Positions 15,867 to 25,508 of a stretch of DNA of 64,000 nt are shown piece by piece. Under the pieces are notes generated by a model, which did no database searches, was not told the origin of the DNA, and worked only from the letters and a program-made list of their open reading frames with translations. The first letter of the stretch is position 1, and each line of letters begins with the position of its first letter. The translations under genes were made by a program, and so were the position numbers. The stretch is from NCBI GenBank assembly GCA_035487295.1, contig DATHMH010000041.1, positions 124,001 to 188,000 of the forward strand, given 5' to 3'. The DNA comes from QIAW01 sp035487295. Its GTDB lineage: Bacteria; Acidobacteriota; Terriglobia; Terriglobales; Acidobacteriaceae.

Positions 15867-17148
15867 AGATGGTGAGTCCACTTAGAAGTTTAGGATAAAA
15901 GTCGGTGGATTTCTGCGGCATGACCTCGCCCGCAAAAGCCACGTCGCGCATTTGCTCAATCCGCACGGGATTCATGAGGAACGCAATATTGGCGCTGCCA
16001 CTGCGCACCTGTTGCAGTGCTTCGGAGGTATCACGAAGGTAGCGTATGTGCTCCTGGTTGCGGATTGATTCCTCCGACATACCCAGCGCGCCTTCCAGCA
16101 GTAGCTTGTGCAGTTGGATCACATCCAATTGACGCTGTCGCTCGGGCAGGGCTGCAAGCGCCTGCTGGGCAGCGGGCAGGCCCCGCAACAACCATACCGC
16201 GTTTTTAGTCGCCGCCAGGAGGGCAACATTGTTTTTCCCAGCCTCCCGTAACTTCTGCGTTAATTCTGCATCGGGAAGACCAGAGGCAAGCTCTTCCGCG
16301 GAAAAATATTTCTTGGCCGCCTGGTAAAAACCCTGCTCATTAAAAGTGGACAGCCCGGCAACCACACGATGGGTGGGCAAGATAACCAGGCTGGGACTCG
16401 CCATGTTAATGAAGGTCATCATTACGTAGTCCCAGGGAGCGGGCTGATTTGCGTGCGCGGCCCGACGCTCATTCCTGTAGTTGAGTGCGGTCTCGTAACG
16501 GTGGTGTCCATCGGCGATGATGAGTTTTTTATCAGCCATGGCGCGGCGGACTTTAGCGAGAGTTTCCTGATCACTGACCGGCCATAAACAGTGTTGCACT
16601 CCATATTCATCGCGCACGCTGACGTCAGCCGCGCGGCTTTGCTCAAGCAGGCGCTCCACCTCAGAGGCGGGGTCGTTGTAGAGCATAAAGATTTGGCCAA
16701 AGTGGGCGGCAGTGGCGCGCAGCAGGTTGAGGCGGTCGCTTTTGGGTTTGGACAGCGTTTGCTCGTGGCGGAAAACTACGCCCTCCGAGTACTCACAAAT
16801 CTTGCCCAAGGCAATGAAGCCCTTGCGGGTATGCACAGGTGCACTGCTGCCAGGAGCTGTGAAGGCCTGAGTATAGGCATAGATGGAAGGCTTTGGATCG
16901 GGTAGCAGAACTTTTTCTGTCCGCCACGTCTTCAGGTATCCAGCGGCGCGGGTATAGACGTTTTGCCGGTCGTTGTCACCAGACATCTGCTCGCCCAGAA
17001 TGATGCGTACCAGATTGTAGGGGCTGGCGCCGTAATAACGCCGTTGCATTTCGGGCGTAATCTTGTCGTAAGGTTGGGTGACCAGATTGGCAATCGGGTA
17101 ACGCGCTGCATCGTAGCGCAAGGCCTGGAAGGGGAGAATTTCAGCCAT
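15853..17148 (-). CDS. DUF1015 family protein
   Basis: A 431-residue DUF1015 protein. Recognisable blocks are ILPFQALRYD at the start, VTQPYDKITPEMQRRYY, YNLVRIILGE, the central IADGHHRYETAL (near residue 210) and FINMASPSLVILPTHRVV. Some members of this superfamily act as ADP-dependent serine kinases, but for most the function is unproven, so no reaction is assigned. ATG 17148 gives the conserved N terminus; the frame is open a little further to 17175. It is the first gene of the minus-strand run leading to the amidase and GerMN genes, and it overlaps the amidase start. Confidence 0.88.
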   Translation of the reverse strand: MAEILPFQALRYDAARYPIANLVTQPYDKITPEMQRRYYGASPYNLVRIILGEQMSGDNDRQNVYTRAAGYLKTWRTEKVLLPDPKPSIYAYTQAFTAPGSSAPVHTRKGFIALGKICEYSEGVVFRHEQTLSKPKSDRLNLLRATAAHFGQIFMLYNDPASEVERLLEQSRAADVSVRDEYGVQHCLWPVSDQETLAKVRRAMADKKLIIADGHHRYETALNYRNERRAAHANQPAPWDYVMMTFINMASPSLVILPTHRVVAGLSTFNEQGFYQAAKKYFSAEELASGLPDAELTQKLREAGKNNVALLAATKNAVWLLRGLPAAQQALAALPERQRQLDVIQLHKLLLEGALGMSEESIRNQEHIRYLRDTSEALQQVRSGSANIAFLMNPVRIEQMRDVAFAGEVMPQKSTDFYPKLLSGLTIYALE

Positions 17149-17461
17149 GAGAAAGATTGATTCTAACATCAACACTGGAATATATTTTCGATCCGCAAGT
17201 TATACATAAGGTAGGCATTTCAAAGCGATGCGTTGCGGCAACCGTGTTGCCGAGCCAATGAGCTCTATTAGGCGTTTTTTGACGCTGCATAGAGAAAACC
17301 ATGCGGGCTATAGGAGTCATCTTAACCAACACGTGCAGTGCGCCTTTAGAACGTCATCCAGTGTTGTACTTTAGTGTGAATCCTCGGCTTGCATCTATGG
17401 TAATATCCAGAAAAATGAGGTCCGCACGTCCAACCTCCCTTGGGCGAGATGGAGTTTGACC
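17149..17461. other. Divergent intergenic region before VWA genes
   Basis: 313 bp between the DUF1015 gene (minus) and the first VWA gene (plus). It holds a perfect 7-bp hairpin CGGCAAC-CGT-GTTGCCG at 17236-17252 without a T tract, and an isolated TAATAT at 17401-17406. I cannot assign a convincing -35/-10 pair or a gene here. Confidence 0.5.
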
Positions 17462-18583
17462 GTGCTAACGACCATAATGCTTCCGATTGCCAGATCGCGC
17501 AGGGGAACATTCGTACACGGCTTGCGATCTGCAGCCGGGGTACGATCCAGAGCCTTAGCTCTCCTGTACGTTGCCGTTCTATTAGCCATCCCAGTAGTGC
17601 TCACGACTTCTCTGCAAGCACAGGGGGCAGAGGACCAGGCCCACATTACTCCGCGTGTGAAGCCTGCCACTCCGGGAGAGCCGGCGATCATTCCTCCGGC
17701 AAATCCACCGGTGAACAACATTGTGGATCCCAGCCTGAAGACACATACCAAGCCGATCAAGGTTGACGTCAACCTGGTGCTGGTGAATGTGACCATTACC
17801 GATCCCATGAACCGCATTGTCACCGGATTGGAAAAAGACAACTTCCACATCTTCGAGGGGAACTCTGAGCAGCAAATCAAGCACTTCTCCAGCGAGGATG
17901 CGCCCATTTCACTGGGTGTGATCTTCGACATGAGCGGCAGCATGAACGACAAGATTGATAAGGCGCGGGAAGCGGTGGTGGAATTTTTTAAGACTGCCAA
18001 TCCACAGGATGAGTTCTTCCTGATCGCTTTCTCAGATCGTCCTGAATTGGTTTCAGACTTCACCCGATCGGTGGAAGACATCCAGAGCAAGCTGGTCTAC
18101 GTGGTTCCCAAGGGGCGGACCGCGCTCCTCGATGCCATCTACCTGGGCATTGACAAGATGAAGCAGGCCCAGAACAGTAAGAAGGCACTGCTGATCATCA
18201 GCGATGGCGGGGACAACCGCAGCCGCTACACCGAGACGGAAATCAAGAGCGACGTTCGGGAAACTGACGTCCAGATTTACGCCATCGGCATCTTTGACTA
18301 TTTGGGGCGGACCCAGGAAGAGGCTTATGGCCCGACCCTGCTGGGCGATATCACCGAGGTCACCGGCGGGCGTACTTATGTGGTCAATAGTCCCAATGAG
18401 TTGGCTGATACAGCCACAAAGATTGGCATGGAGCTACGCAACCAATATGTGCTCGGATACCGTCCAAACAATGACCGGCATGACGGCAAATGGCGTAAGA
18501 TTAAAGTAAAGTTGGAACCGCCCAAAGGGCTTCCGCCACTGCATGTCTACTCTAAGACCGGATACTATGCACCCTCGGAATAA
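17462..18583 (+). CDS. VWFA-related acidobacterial-domain protein (first of pair)
   Basis: A 373-residue secreted or membrane-anchored protein. A hydrophobic signal segment (about residues 29-52) is followed by a Pro-rich linker, a beta-sandwich block (VDVNLVLVNVTITDPMNRIV...GLEKDNFHIFEG) and a von Willebrand A domain with the metal site DMSGSM (D156), the later threonine of KGRTALLDA and the aspartate of IISDGGDN. The C terminus (ELRNQYVLGYRPNN) is typical of the acidobacterial VWFA-related group. These proteins are thought to mediate surface protein contacts; the ligand is unknown. GTG 17462 is chosen because GATGGAG ends 7 nt upstream; TTG 17456 and ATG 17477 are alternatives. It overlaps the next VWA gene by 17 nt. 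Confidence 0.88.
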   Translation: MLTTIMLPIARSRRGTFVHGLRSAAGVRSRALALLYVAVLLAIPVVLTTSLQAQGAEDQAHITPRVKPATPGEPAIIPPANPPVNNIVDPSLKTHTKPIKVDVNLVLVNVTITDPMNRIVTGLEKDNFHIFEGNSEQQIKHFSSEDAPISLGVIFDMSGSMNDKIDKAREAVVEFFKTANPQDEFFLIAFSDRPELVSDFTRSVEDIQSKLVYVVPKGRTALLDAIYLGIDKMKQAQNSKKALLIISDGGDNRSRYTETEIKSDVRETDVQIYAIGIFDYLGRTQEEAYGPTLLGDITEVTGGRTYVVNSPNELADTATKIGMELRNQYVLGYRPNNDRHDGKWRKIKVKLEPPKGLPPLHVYSKTGYYAPSE

Positions 18584-19757
18584 GCTCATCCTGTTCGTTG
18601 CAATTCTGTGCCTGACGTGTGTTGCTGCTGCCTGGAGCCAGACCCAAGCAGCACCGCAGGCTGCGCAGCAGTCCTCTGCCGCTCAAACCCCGCAAGAGCA
18701 AGCCGCCGCGGAGGCGGAGATGGAAGAGCCGCTCAAGCCAGAAGACCTGGTTGTGCCTTCCAACGCTGCTTTGGCCGCTGTAGTGCCGCCACCCGCCGCA
18801 GTCACGGCTTCGAATACGACGGTTCCGGCTTCGCGTGCCCCCAACCAGCCTGGCGATACCATCCAGGTGCAGAGCCGCGAAGTGCAGCAGAAGGGCAAAA
18901 GCGGCATCTTTACCATGCGGGCCGAGGTGGATGAGGTGGTCCTGCATGCCACGGTAGTGGATGAACACCAGCGCCTTATCACCAACCTCGACCGCAACGC
19001 ATTTTCGATTTTTGAAGACGGGCAGCAGCAGCCTATCACGTCATTCCGGCATGAGGATGTGCCTGTGGCCGTCGGTATTCTGGTGGATAACTCCGGCTCC
19101 ATGCGCAACAAACGCGCCGCCGTGACCCAGGCCGCGCTGAATTTCGTCAAATCGAGCAATCCGGATGACCGAGTATTCATCGTAAATTTCGATACCGACG
19201 CCTATATTGACCAGGATTTTACCGCCAGCATCCCCAAGATGCGCGAAGCGCTGGACCGTATTGATTCGCACGGCGGCACCGCCCTTTACGATGCGGTGGT
19301 GGCTTCGGCTGACTACATCATTAAGCAACCCAACCTTGATAAGAAGCTGGAGAAAAAAGTCCTGCTGGTGGTGACCGATGGCTGGGACAATGCCAGCCTG
19401 CAGTCGCTCGAGCAGGCAGTCCGGCATATCCAGGTTGACAATGGCCCTACCGTTTACACTATCGGCATTCTGGATGAAGACGCCAAGAAAAAAGGACACA
19501 GGGCATTGCGCGAACTAGCGGAACAGACCGGCGGAGTAGCTTATTTTCCCAAAGACCTGGCCGAGGTGGACACCATCACGCAGGAAGTCGCGCGCGATAT
19601 CCGCAACCAGTACACTATCGGCTTTAAGAAGAACCCTAACGATCCTCCCGGCTACCGCGCTGTCAAAGTTTCAGCCCGGGCCGATGGTTATAAAAATCTC
19701 ACCGTGCGCACGCGCAGCGGGTACTTTCAGGGCGAAGAAAAAGCCGCCAAGAAATAG
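18567..19757 (+). CDS. VWFA-related acidobacterial-domain protein (second of pair)
   Basis: A 396-residue paralogue of the preceding gene. A signal peptide (residues 1-25, ending near AAAWSQ) is followed by an Ala/Gln/Pro-rich, probably disordered stretch to about residue 95. Next come the same beta block (EVDEVVLHATVVDEHQRLI, DRNAFSIFEDGQQQ) and a VWA domain with DNSGSM (D174), a GGTALYDAV loop and VTDGWDN. It ends with IRNQYTIGFKKN like its neighbour. ATG 18567 is chosen over ATG 18543 because it gives a clean signal peptide; both lie inside the upstream gene. Tandem arrangement and overlap suggest co-expression and possibly a heteromeric surface complex (inference). Confidence 0.9.
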   Translation: MHPRNKLILFVAILCLTCVAAAWSQTQAAPQAAQQSSAAQTPQEQAAAEAEMEEPLKPEDLVVPSNAALAAVVPPPAAVTASNTTVPASRAPNQPGDTIQVQSREVQQKGKSGIFTMRAEVDEVVLHATVVDEHQRLITNLDRNAFSIFEDGQQQPITSFRHEDVPVAVGILVDNSGSMRNKRAAVTQAALNFVKSSNPDDRVFIVNFDTDAYIDQDFTASIPKMREALDRIDSHGGTALYDAVVASADYIIKQPNLDKKLEKKVLLVVTDGWDNASLQSLEQAVRHIQVDNGPTVYTIGILDEDAKKKGHRALRELAEQTGGVAYFPKDLAEVDTITQEVARDIRNQYTIGFKKNPNDPPGYRAVKVSARADGYKNLTVRTRSGYFQGEEKAAKK

Positions 19758-19759
19758 CT

Positions 19760-19786
19760 GGGAGCCCACATTTGTTGCCGGCTCCC
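19760..19786 (+). terminator. Possible weak terminator after VWA pair
   Basis: GGGAGCC (19760-19766) pairs perfectly with GGCTCCC (19780-19786) across a 13-nt loop, starting 2 nt after the VWA stop codon. No T tract follows, so termination would be weak or factor-dependent. Confidence 0.35.
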
Positions 19787-19830
19787 GGCGCTTGCCACCC
19801 CATAATCTCTGATAATCTGTATTTACGCCC

Positions 19831-20778
19831 ATGAAAACCATGGAAGCCGCCCATCTGCGGATTGCGGAAAACATCATCGAACTGGTCGGCAGCACACCCA
19901 TGCTCCATCTTGCCCGGCTGACCCCCTCGGGTGCAGCCGAGGTTTACGCCAAGCTGGAGTACATGAACCCTGGAGGCAGCGTGAAAGATCGCGCCGCCAT
20001 AGGCATGATCCGGCGGGCCGAGCAGCAGGGCTTGCTGCGCTCTGGGTCCACCATTATTGAGGCCACCGCGGGCAATACGGGAATCGGGCTGGCGCTCATC
20101 GGAGTGAACAAAGGTTACCGCGTAGTTCTCTTCGTCCCGGAACGATTTTCTAAAGAGAAAGTTCAAGTCATGGAAGCACTCGGCGCCGAGGTGCATCGCA
20201 CGCCTGATGCCGAAGGCATCAAAGGCGCTATTGCCAGAGCCAAAGAGCTGGCGGCAACCATTCCTGGGTCTTTTACCGCGCTGCAATTTGAAAATCCCGC
20301 GAATCCAGATTTCCACTACGAAACCACGGCCCCAGAAATTTTTGAGCAAATGCAGGGCCGCGTGGATGCGATCGCGATCGGCGTAGGCACGGGAGGCACT
20401 TTTTCCGGCGTTGCCCGTTACCTGAAAGAACGTCTACCGAATGTCCTGACCGTCGCCGTCGAAACCCAGGGCTCGGTGCTGGCCGGCGGCCCTCCAGGCG
20501 ACCATAAAGTGGAGGGCATTGGCGTGAGCTTTATCCCCAAGACCTTCGATAGCCGGGTGGCTGATGAGATCCTAATGGTGCGGGATGACGATGCCTTCGC
20601 CATGGTGAAGGATCTTGCGCGCCAATGCGGCGTGTTGGCTGGTTCGAGCGGCGGGGCTGCCGTCTTTGCCGCCGTTCAGGTGGCCAAACGGCTGGGCCCG
20701 GGCAAGCGGGTGGTCACGATCGTGGCAGATGCCGCCGAGCGTTATTTATCCAAGGGGATTTTTGAAGGCGGAAGGTAA
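19831..20778 (+). CDS. Cysteine synthase / cystathionine beta-synthase family enzyme
   Basis: A 315-residue fold-type II PLP enzyme. The PLP lysine is in GGSVKDRAAIGMI (about residue 52), the substrate loop is EATAGNTGIGLAL, and the phosphate loop is GTGGTFSGVARYLKE. There is no C-terminal CBS regulatory domain. It makes cysteine from O-acetylserine and sulfide, or cystathionine from serine and homocysteine. The adjacent cystathionine gamma-synthase/lyase gene 109 bp downstream favours a role in transsulfuration, but sequence alone does not separate these activities. No clear Shine-Dalgarno sequence precedes ATG 19831. A long hairpin repeat separates it from the next gene. Confidence 0.9.
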   Translation: MKTMEAAHLRIAENIIELVGSTPMLHLARLTPSGAAEVYAKLEYMNPGGSVKDRAAIGMIRRAEQQGLLRSGSTIIEATAGNTGIGLALIGVNKGYRVVLFVPERFSKEKVQVMEALGAEVHRTPDAEGIKGAIARAKELAATIPGSFTALQFENPANPDFHYETTAPEIFEQMQGRVDAIAIGVGTGGTFSGVARYLKERLPNVLTVAVETQGSVLAGGPPGDHKVEGIGVSFIPKTFDSRVADEILMVRDDDAFAMVKDLARQCGVLAGSSGGAAVFAAVQVAKRLGPGKRVVTIVADAAERYLSKGIFEGGR

Positions 20779-20782
20779 GCTG

Positions 20783-20866
20783 GAAGTCAGAAGGATGAAG
20801 TCAGAAGTAAGAAAGTGTAATTAATTTTATCTTTGCTCTTACTTCTGGCTTCATCCTTCTGACTTC
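20783..20866. repeat. 29-bp inverted repeat (AAGTCAGAAG word family)
   Basis: The left arm 20783-20811 and right arm 20838-20866 are complementary at 28 of 29 positions, with a 26-nt A/T-rich loop. The arms are built from GAAGTCAGAAG and GATGAAG words. It begins 4 nt after a stop codon. As RNA it would form a very stable hairpin between the two transsulfuration genes. Confidence 0.8.
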
Positions 20867-20886
20867 GCACTCCTAAGATATCTCCT

Positions 20887-22038
20887 ATGAAAAAAAATTT
20901 GGGTTTTGCCACAAAATCAATTCACATCGGCCAGGAGCCGGAGCCGGTCACCGGCGCCGTGGTCGTCCCTATTTACGCCACCTCAACTTATGTGCAGGAA
21001 GAGATTGGCAAGCACAAAGGATATGAATACGCGCGGGTCAGCAATCCTACGCGCACCCGGCTGGAGCAGAACCTGGCCGCGCTCGAAGGCGGCAGCTCGT
21101 CGCACGTTTTTGCTTCTGGCATGGCGGCCATCAATGCGGTTTGCACAATGCTCAAGGCCGGCGACCACGTTATCTGTTCGCATAACGTCTACGGCGGCGT
21201 GCCCCGGTTGTTTAATCAAATCCTGAGCCACTACGGATTGGAATTTACCTACGTCGATACCTCCGAGATCGGGGCCGTGGAGCGGGCGATTAAACGCAAT
21301 ACCAAGATCGCCTATGTCGAAACACCTACCAATCCGCTGATGGCGCTCAGCGACATCGCCGCCATCAGCCGCATCTGCCGCCGCCGCGGAGTAGAGCTGG
21401 TGGTGGATAATACGTTCCTTTCCCCATATTTTCAGCAACCCATTCCGCTCGGCGCGGACATGGTGGTTCATTCCACTACGAAATTTCTCAACGGTCACAG
21501 CGATGGGTTGGGCGGCGTAGTGGTTTGCACCAAGCCGGAGCAGGCGGAAAAACTGGCGTTCATTCAGAAATCGGCGGGGGCGATTATGTCTCCTTTTGAA
21601 TGCTGGCTGGTGCTGCGCGGGGTCAAGACGTTGGCGGTGCGCATGGAGCAGCACGACCGCAACGGACGCGCGGTAGCGGCCTTTCTCAATAAACACAAGA
21701 AGGTACAGAAAGTGTTCTATCCCGGATTGCCCGACCATCCTCAGTATGAGTTGGCCAAACAGCAGATGAGCGGCTTCGGCTCCATGATCGCGTTTGAAAC
21801 CGGCTCGCTGAAAAACGCCAACAAGATGCTGCGCAAGCTGCGCGTCTGCACGCTGGGCGAGTCGCTCGGCGGAGTGGAGACGCTGATCTCGCATCCCGCC
21901 ACCATGACCCACGCCGCCCTGGGCGAAAAAGGCCGCAAAGCCATCGGTATTACCGACGGCATGGTGCGCATTTCGGTGGGAATCGAAGATGTGGAAGATT
22001 TGTTCGAGGATTTAGACCAGGGACTGGCGGCGATTTAA
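20887..22038 (+). CDS. Cystathionine gamma-synthase / gamma-lyase (Cys/Met metabolism PLP enzyme)
   Basis: A 383-residue fold-type I PLP enzyme of the Cys/Met metabolism family. Landmarks are TKSIHIGQEPEPVTGAVVVPI at the start, YEYARVSNPTRTRLEQ, the GMAAINAV block, ETPTNPLM, and the PLP lysine in VHSTTKFLNGHSD (about residue 200). The closing segment LGGVETLISHPATMTHA and ISVGIED is typical of MetB/MetC/CGL members. Together with the upstream beta-synthase-like enzyme it could complete reverse transsulfuration (homocysteine to cysteine), or act as a gamma-synthase in methionine synthesis. Synthase and lyase activity cannot be distinguished from sequence alone. Confidence 0.92.
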   Translation: MKKNLGFATKSIHIGQEPEPVTGAVVVPIYATSTYVQEEIGKHKGYEYARVSNPTRTRLEQNLAALEGGSSSHVFASGMAAINAVCTMLKAGDHVICSHNVYGGVPRLFNQILSHYGLEFTYVDTSEIGAVERAIKRNTKIAYVETPTNPLMALSDIAAISRICRRRGVELVVDNTFLSPYFQQPIPLGADMVVHSTTKFLNGHSDGLGGVVVCTKPEQAEKLAFIQKSAGAIMSPFECWLVLRGVKTLAVRMEQHDRNGRAVAAFLNKHKKVQKVFYPGLPDHPQYELAKQQMSGFGSMIAFETGSLKNANKMLRKLRVCTLGESLGGVETLISHPATMTHAALGEKGRKAIGITDGMVRISVGIEDVEDLFEDLDQGLAAI

Positions 22039-22075
22039 CAAGTCACTGCACAGCCTTTAGCAACAATTGTGAAAC

Positions 22076-23341
22076 ATGCGCGTAACAACTGCTTATTGCC
22101 GGCATAGGGCTTGGTGGTCTCTGCTGCTGATTGTTGTGAGCGCAGCAGGCCTCTCCGCTTCGCCCGCTCCCACACAGAAGCCGCGATCGGGAAATTCTCG
22201 CACTCAGGTGATCGGCTACTTTACCGAAAATGGAGCGAAGTCCGGCCGGTACACGGTGAAAGATGTCGCAACCAGTTGCGCTGCCGCGCTCCTCACCACG
22301 CTGGATTATGCATTTGGCCGTGTTGATGGCGATCAATGCCAGATCGCGGACCGAGAGACGGCGCTGGACCATGCCTACGGCGCTGCAGAGAGTGTTGATG
22401 GCACAGCCGATCCGGTTGATGCCAACCGATTGCGCGGCGCCTTCCATCAGCTTCAGGAGCTGAAACGCCGTTATCCCAAATTGAAAATCGTCATATCGTT
22501 TGGCGGATGGGGGCAGTCGCAGGGTTTTCCCAGCGCCGTGCAGCCTGACCACCTGCGCGAATTTGTGCGCTCCTGCGTGCACACTTTTATCGAAGGGTAT
22601 TTTGCTCCAGGCATTCATGCGCCGGGAATTTTTGACGGCATTGATATTGATTGGGAATATCCGGTGGAAGGCGGAGTGACCAGTGGCCGCCCCGACGATA
22701 CGAAGAATTTCACCGCCATGGCCGCGGAATTCCGCCGCCAGCTCGATGCCATTCGCCCAGGTCTTCTGCTCACGGCGGCGCTGCCGGCGGAGGCTAAACT
22801 CTATAAGAATTTTGAGTTGAAAAAAATCAGCCGCACCATGAACGACCTTTCCATCATGGCCTATGATCTGCATTGGAACAGCGAGCCGATGAGCAACCTG
22901 CACAGCCCCCTGTTCCACGATCCGGCCGATCCATCAAAAGCTCCAATGGACATCCGCTTCGGCGACTATGCCGTTCAAGGCTTTCTCCAGGCCGGAGTTC
23001 CCGCGCGGAAGATCGTGTTGGGCGTTCCTTTTTATGGCAAAGGCTGGACTGGAGTGAAAGATATCAATCATGGTCTCTACCAGCCAGCGACGGGCCCGAC
23101 ACAAGATTGGGGCGGCTACAGGGCGCTGAAGGCATTGCCGGATGCAGACCGGCAGTATTCTTCAACGGCAGTGACCTGCACTCTCTGGAGCGGCGGCAAC
23201 TTCTGGAGCTACGATTGTCCTGAGGCTTTGCGCGCAAAGATGGGCTACATTCGAAGCCACCACCTGGGTGGCGTGATGTTCTGGGAGCTGAGCCAGGATA
23301 CAGACGACGTGGAGCTGCTGCGTGCGTTGACTGGGCGCTGA
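22076..23341 (+). CDS. Secreted glycoside hydrolase family 18 (chitinase-like)
   Basis: A 421-residue GH18 enzyme with an N-terminal signal peptide (residues 1-28, ending near GLSAS). The barrel starts with VIGYFTENG. The conserved SFGGWG strand lies near 145, and the catalytic motif DGIDIDWEYP is at residues 187-196 with acid/base E194. Late landmarks are MAYDLHWNSEP, the chitinase insertion, VLGVPFYGKGW and the C-terminal GGVMFWELSQDT. It should hydrolyse beta-1,4-GlcNAc polymers such as chitin outside the cytoplasm. No carbohydrate-binding module is visible. The start ATG 22076 follows the PLP enzyme by 37 nt, but functional linkage is not obvious. Confidence 0.92.
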   Translation: MRVTTAYCRHRAWWSLLLIVVSAAGLSASPAPTQKPRSGNSRTQVIGYFTENGAKSGRYTVKDVATSCAAALLTTLDYAFGRVDGDQCQIADRETALDHAYGAAESVDGTADPVDANRLRGAFHQLQELKRRYPKLKIVISFGGWGQSQGFPSAVQPDHLREFVRSCVHTFIEGYFAPGIHAPGIFDGIDIDWEYPVEGGVTSGRPDDTKNFTAMAAEFRRQLDAIRPGLLLTAALPAEAKLYKNFELKKISRTMNDLSIMAYDLHWNSEPMSNLHSPLFHDPADPSKAPMDIRFGDYAVQGFLQAGVPARKIVLGVPFYGKGWTGVKDINHGLYQPATGPTQDWGGYRALKALPDADRQYSSTAVTCTLWSGGNFWSYDCPEALRAKMGYIRSHHLGGVMFWELSQDTDDVELLRALTGR

Positions 23342-23368
23342 AGCTGGATTACTCATTGCAAAAAAGAT

Positions 23369-23460
23369 AACCACAGAGGGCACAAAGGAATACACGAAGG
23401 GCACAAAGGAGATTTGTAGCGGGCCAAACTGAGAACTGAGAACTGAGAACCGAGAACTGC
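23369..23460. repeat. Composite word repeats (CACAAAGG and GAGAACTGAGAACT)
   Basis: CCACAGAGGGCACAAAGG-type words occupy 23369-23411 and a tandem ACTGAGAACTGAGAACTGAG series occupies 23428-23460, filling the convergent gap between the GH18 gene and the efflux permease. It has no coding potential. Confidence 0.6.
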
Positions 23461-23461
23461 T

Positions 23462-24682
23462 TTACTCGTATCTCAACGCCTCGATAGGATTGAGCTGCGC
23501 CGCCTTGCGAGCCGGGTAGTAACCGAAGAAGATACCCACGGCGATCGAAAAAACCACAGCAATAATAATGGCGGTGAAAGAAACTGAAACGGGCCAACCA
23601 GTCAGACGTGGAATCAAGAAACTGGCAACCAAGCCACTAAGGATACCGACAACCCCGCCTATGGCGCTTAACATGACAGACTCGATCAGGAATTGGTGCT
23701 GTACATCTTCTTCTGTGGCGCCAATGGCCATGCGTATACCGATTTCGCGGGTACGTTCCGTCACCGAGACCAACATAATGTTCATGATGCCGATTCCACC
23801 CACAATAAGTGAGATGCTTGCAATGAACGCCAGCAAAAGCGTCATCACCGTTGTTTGCTGATCGTAGAGAGCGGCGACGTCGGCCATATTGCGCACAAAG
23901 AAGTCATCATCCTGTCCCGGATGGATTCGGTGGCGGTCGCGCAGCAGGCCCTCGATTTGAGTCTGAGCGGCAAAGCTGGCTTCCTTGGATTTGGCAGAGA
24001 CCATGGCATATTGCAGCCACTCATTTCCTAATATCTTTTTTTGTACGGTGGTGTAGGGCATGATGATTACGTCATCCTGATCGCTGCCCATAGCTACCGA
24101 AGACCCTTTTACCGAGAGCACGCCAATCACGTGAAAGGGCAGTTCGTTGATGCGGACCGTCTGCCCGACCGGGTCGGTGTCACCAAACAGATTTTTGCGC
24201 ACAGTATCGCCGATGATGGCAACGTTATCGGCCGTCTGCACGTCGTCCTGAGTGAAGTTCGTGCCTTCCGCCAGCGGCCAGGCGCGGATATCCAGGTACT
24301 CCGGCTCGGTGCCGGTAATACGCGTAAACCAGTTGTCATTGCCGAAGACGATTTGCGCCGATGCTCCGGTGCCGGCAGCTACTATGGAAACGGCCGGGCA
24401 CTCCCGCCGGATGGCCGCGACGTCGTCGTAGAGGAGAGTCTTGGTGTTGCCCCAACCCAGGCGCACGCCGCCTTTATTCATGGTTCCGGAGCCGACATAA
24501 AGAACGTTGGAGCCCATAGCCGCAATTTGCTGCTGCACTTGCTGCTGAGCGCCCTGTCCAAGCGCCACCATGGCGATCACAGCGCCCACGCCGATGATGA
24601 TGCCCAGGCTGGTCAGGCAGGAGCGCAGTTTATTACGCGCGATGGCCCGTAATGCGATCCGAATTGTGGCCATTAGTTCCAT
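23462..24682 (-). CDS. MacB-type efflux ABC transporter permease
   Basis: A 406-residue permease with an N-terminal helix after ALRAIARNKLRSCLTSLGII, a periplasmic MacB-core domain (about residues 45-275), and three C-terminal helices carrying GGIGIMNIMLVSVTERTREI and the ending GYYPARKAAQLNPIEALRYE. Unlike E. coli MacB, it lacks a fused ATPase; that function is encoded by the adjacent gene. It is the last gene of a three-gene minus-strand operon: adaptor, ATPase, permease. With an outer-membrane TolC-like channel supplied from elsewhere, the set forms a tripartite pump for macrolides, peptides or other amphipathic molecules. A second in-frame ATG lies at 24673. Confidence 0.93.
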   Translation of the reverse strand: MELMATIRIALRAIARNKLRSCLTSLGIIIGVGAVIAMVALGQGAQQQVQQQIAAMGSNVLYVGSGTMNKGGVRLGWGNTKTLLYDDVAAIRRECPAVSIVAAGTGASAQIVFGNDNWFTRITGTEPEYLDIRAWPLAEGTNFTQDDVQTADNVAIIGDTVRKNLFGDTDPVGQTVRINELPFHVIGVLSVKGSSVAMGSDQDDVIIMPYTTVQKKILGNEWLQYAMVSAKSKEASFAAQTQIEGLLRDRHRIHPGQDDDFFVRNMADVAALYDQQTTVMTLLLAFIASISLIVGGIGIMNIMLVSVTERTREIGIRMAIGATEEDVQHQFLIESVMLSAIGGVVGILSGLVASFLIPRLTGWPVSVSFTAIIIAVVFSIAVGIFFGYYPARKAAQLNPIEALRYE

Positions 24683-24699
24683 AAAGCAGCTCCAAGCTC

Positions 24700-25491
<792 letters not shown>

Positions 25492-25508
25492 GGTTTTCAC
25501 CCTATCGG

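Noticed and set aside
20983..21912. Minus-strand frame of 309 codons
   Set aside because: Antisense to the Cys/Met PLP enzyme; His/Arg/Gln-rich shadow composition.
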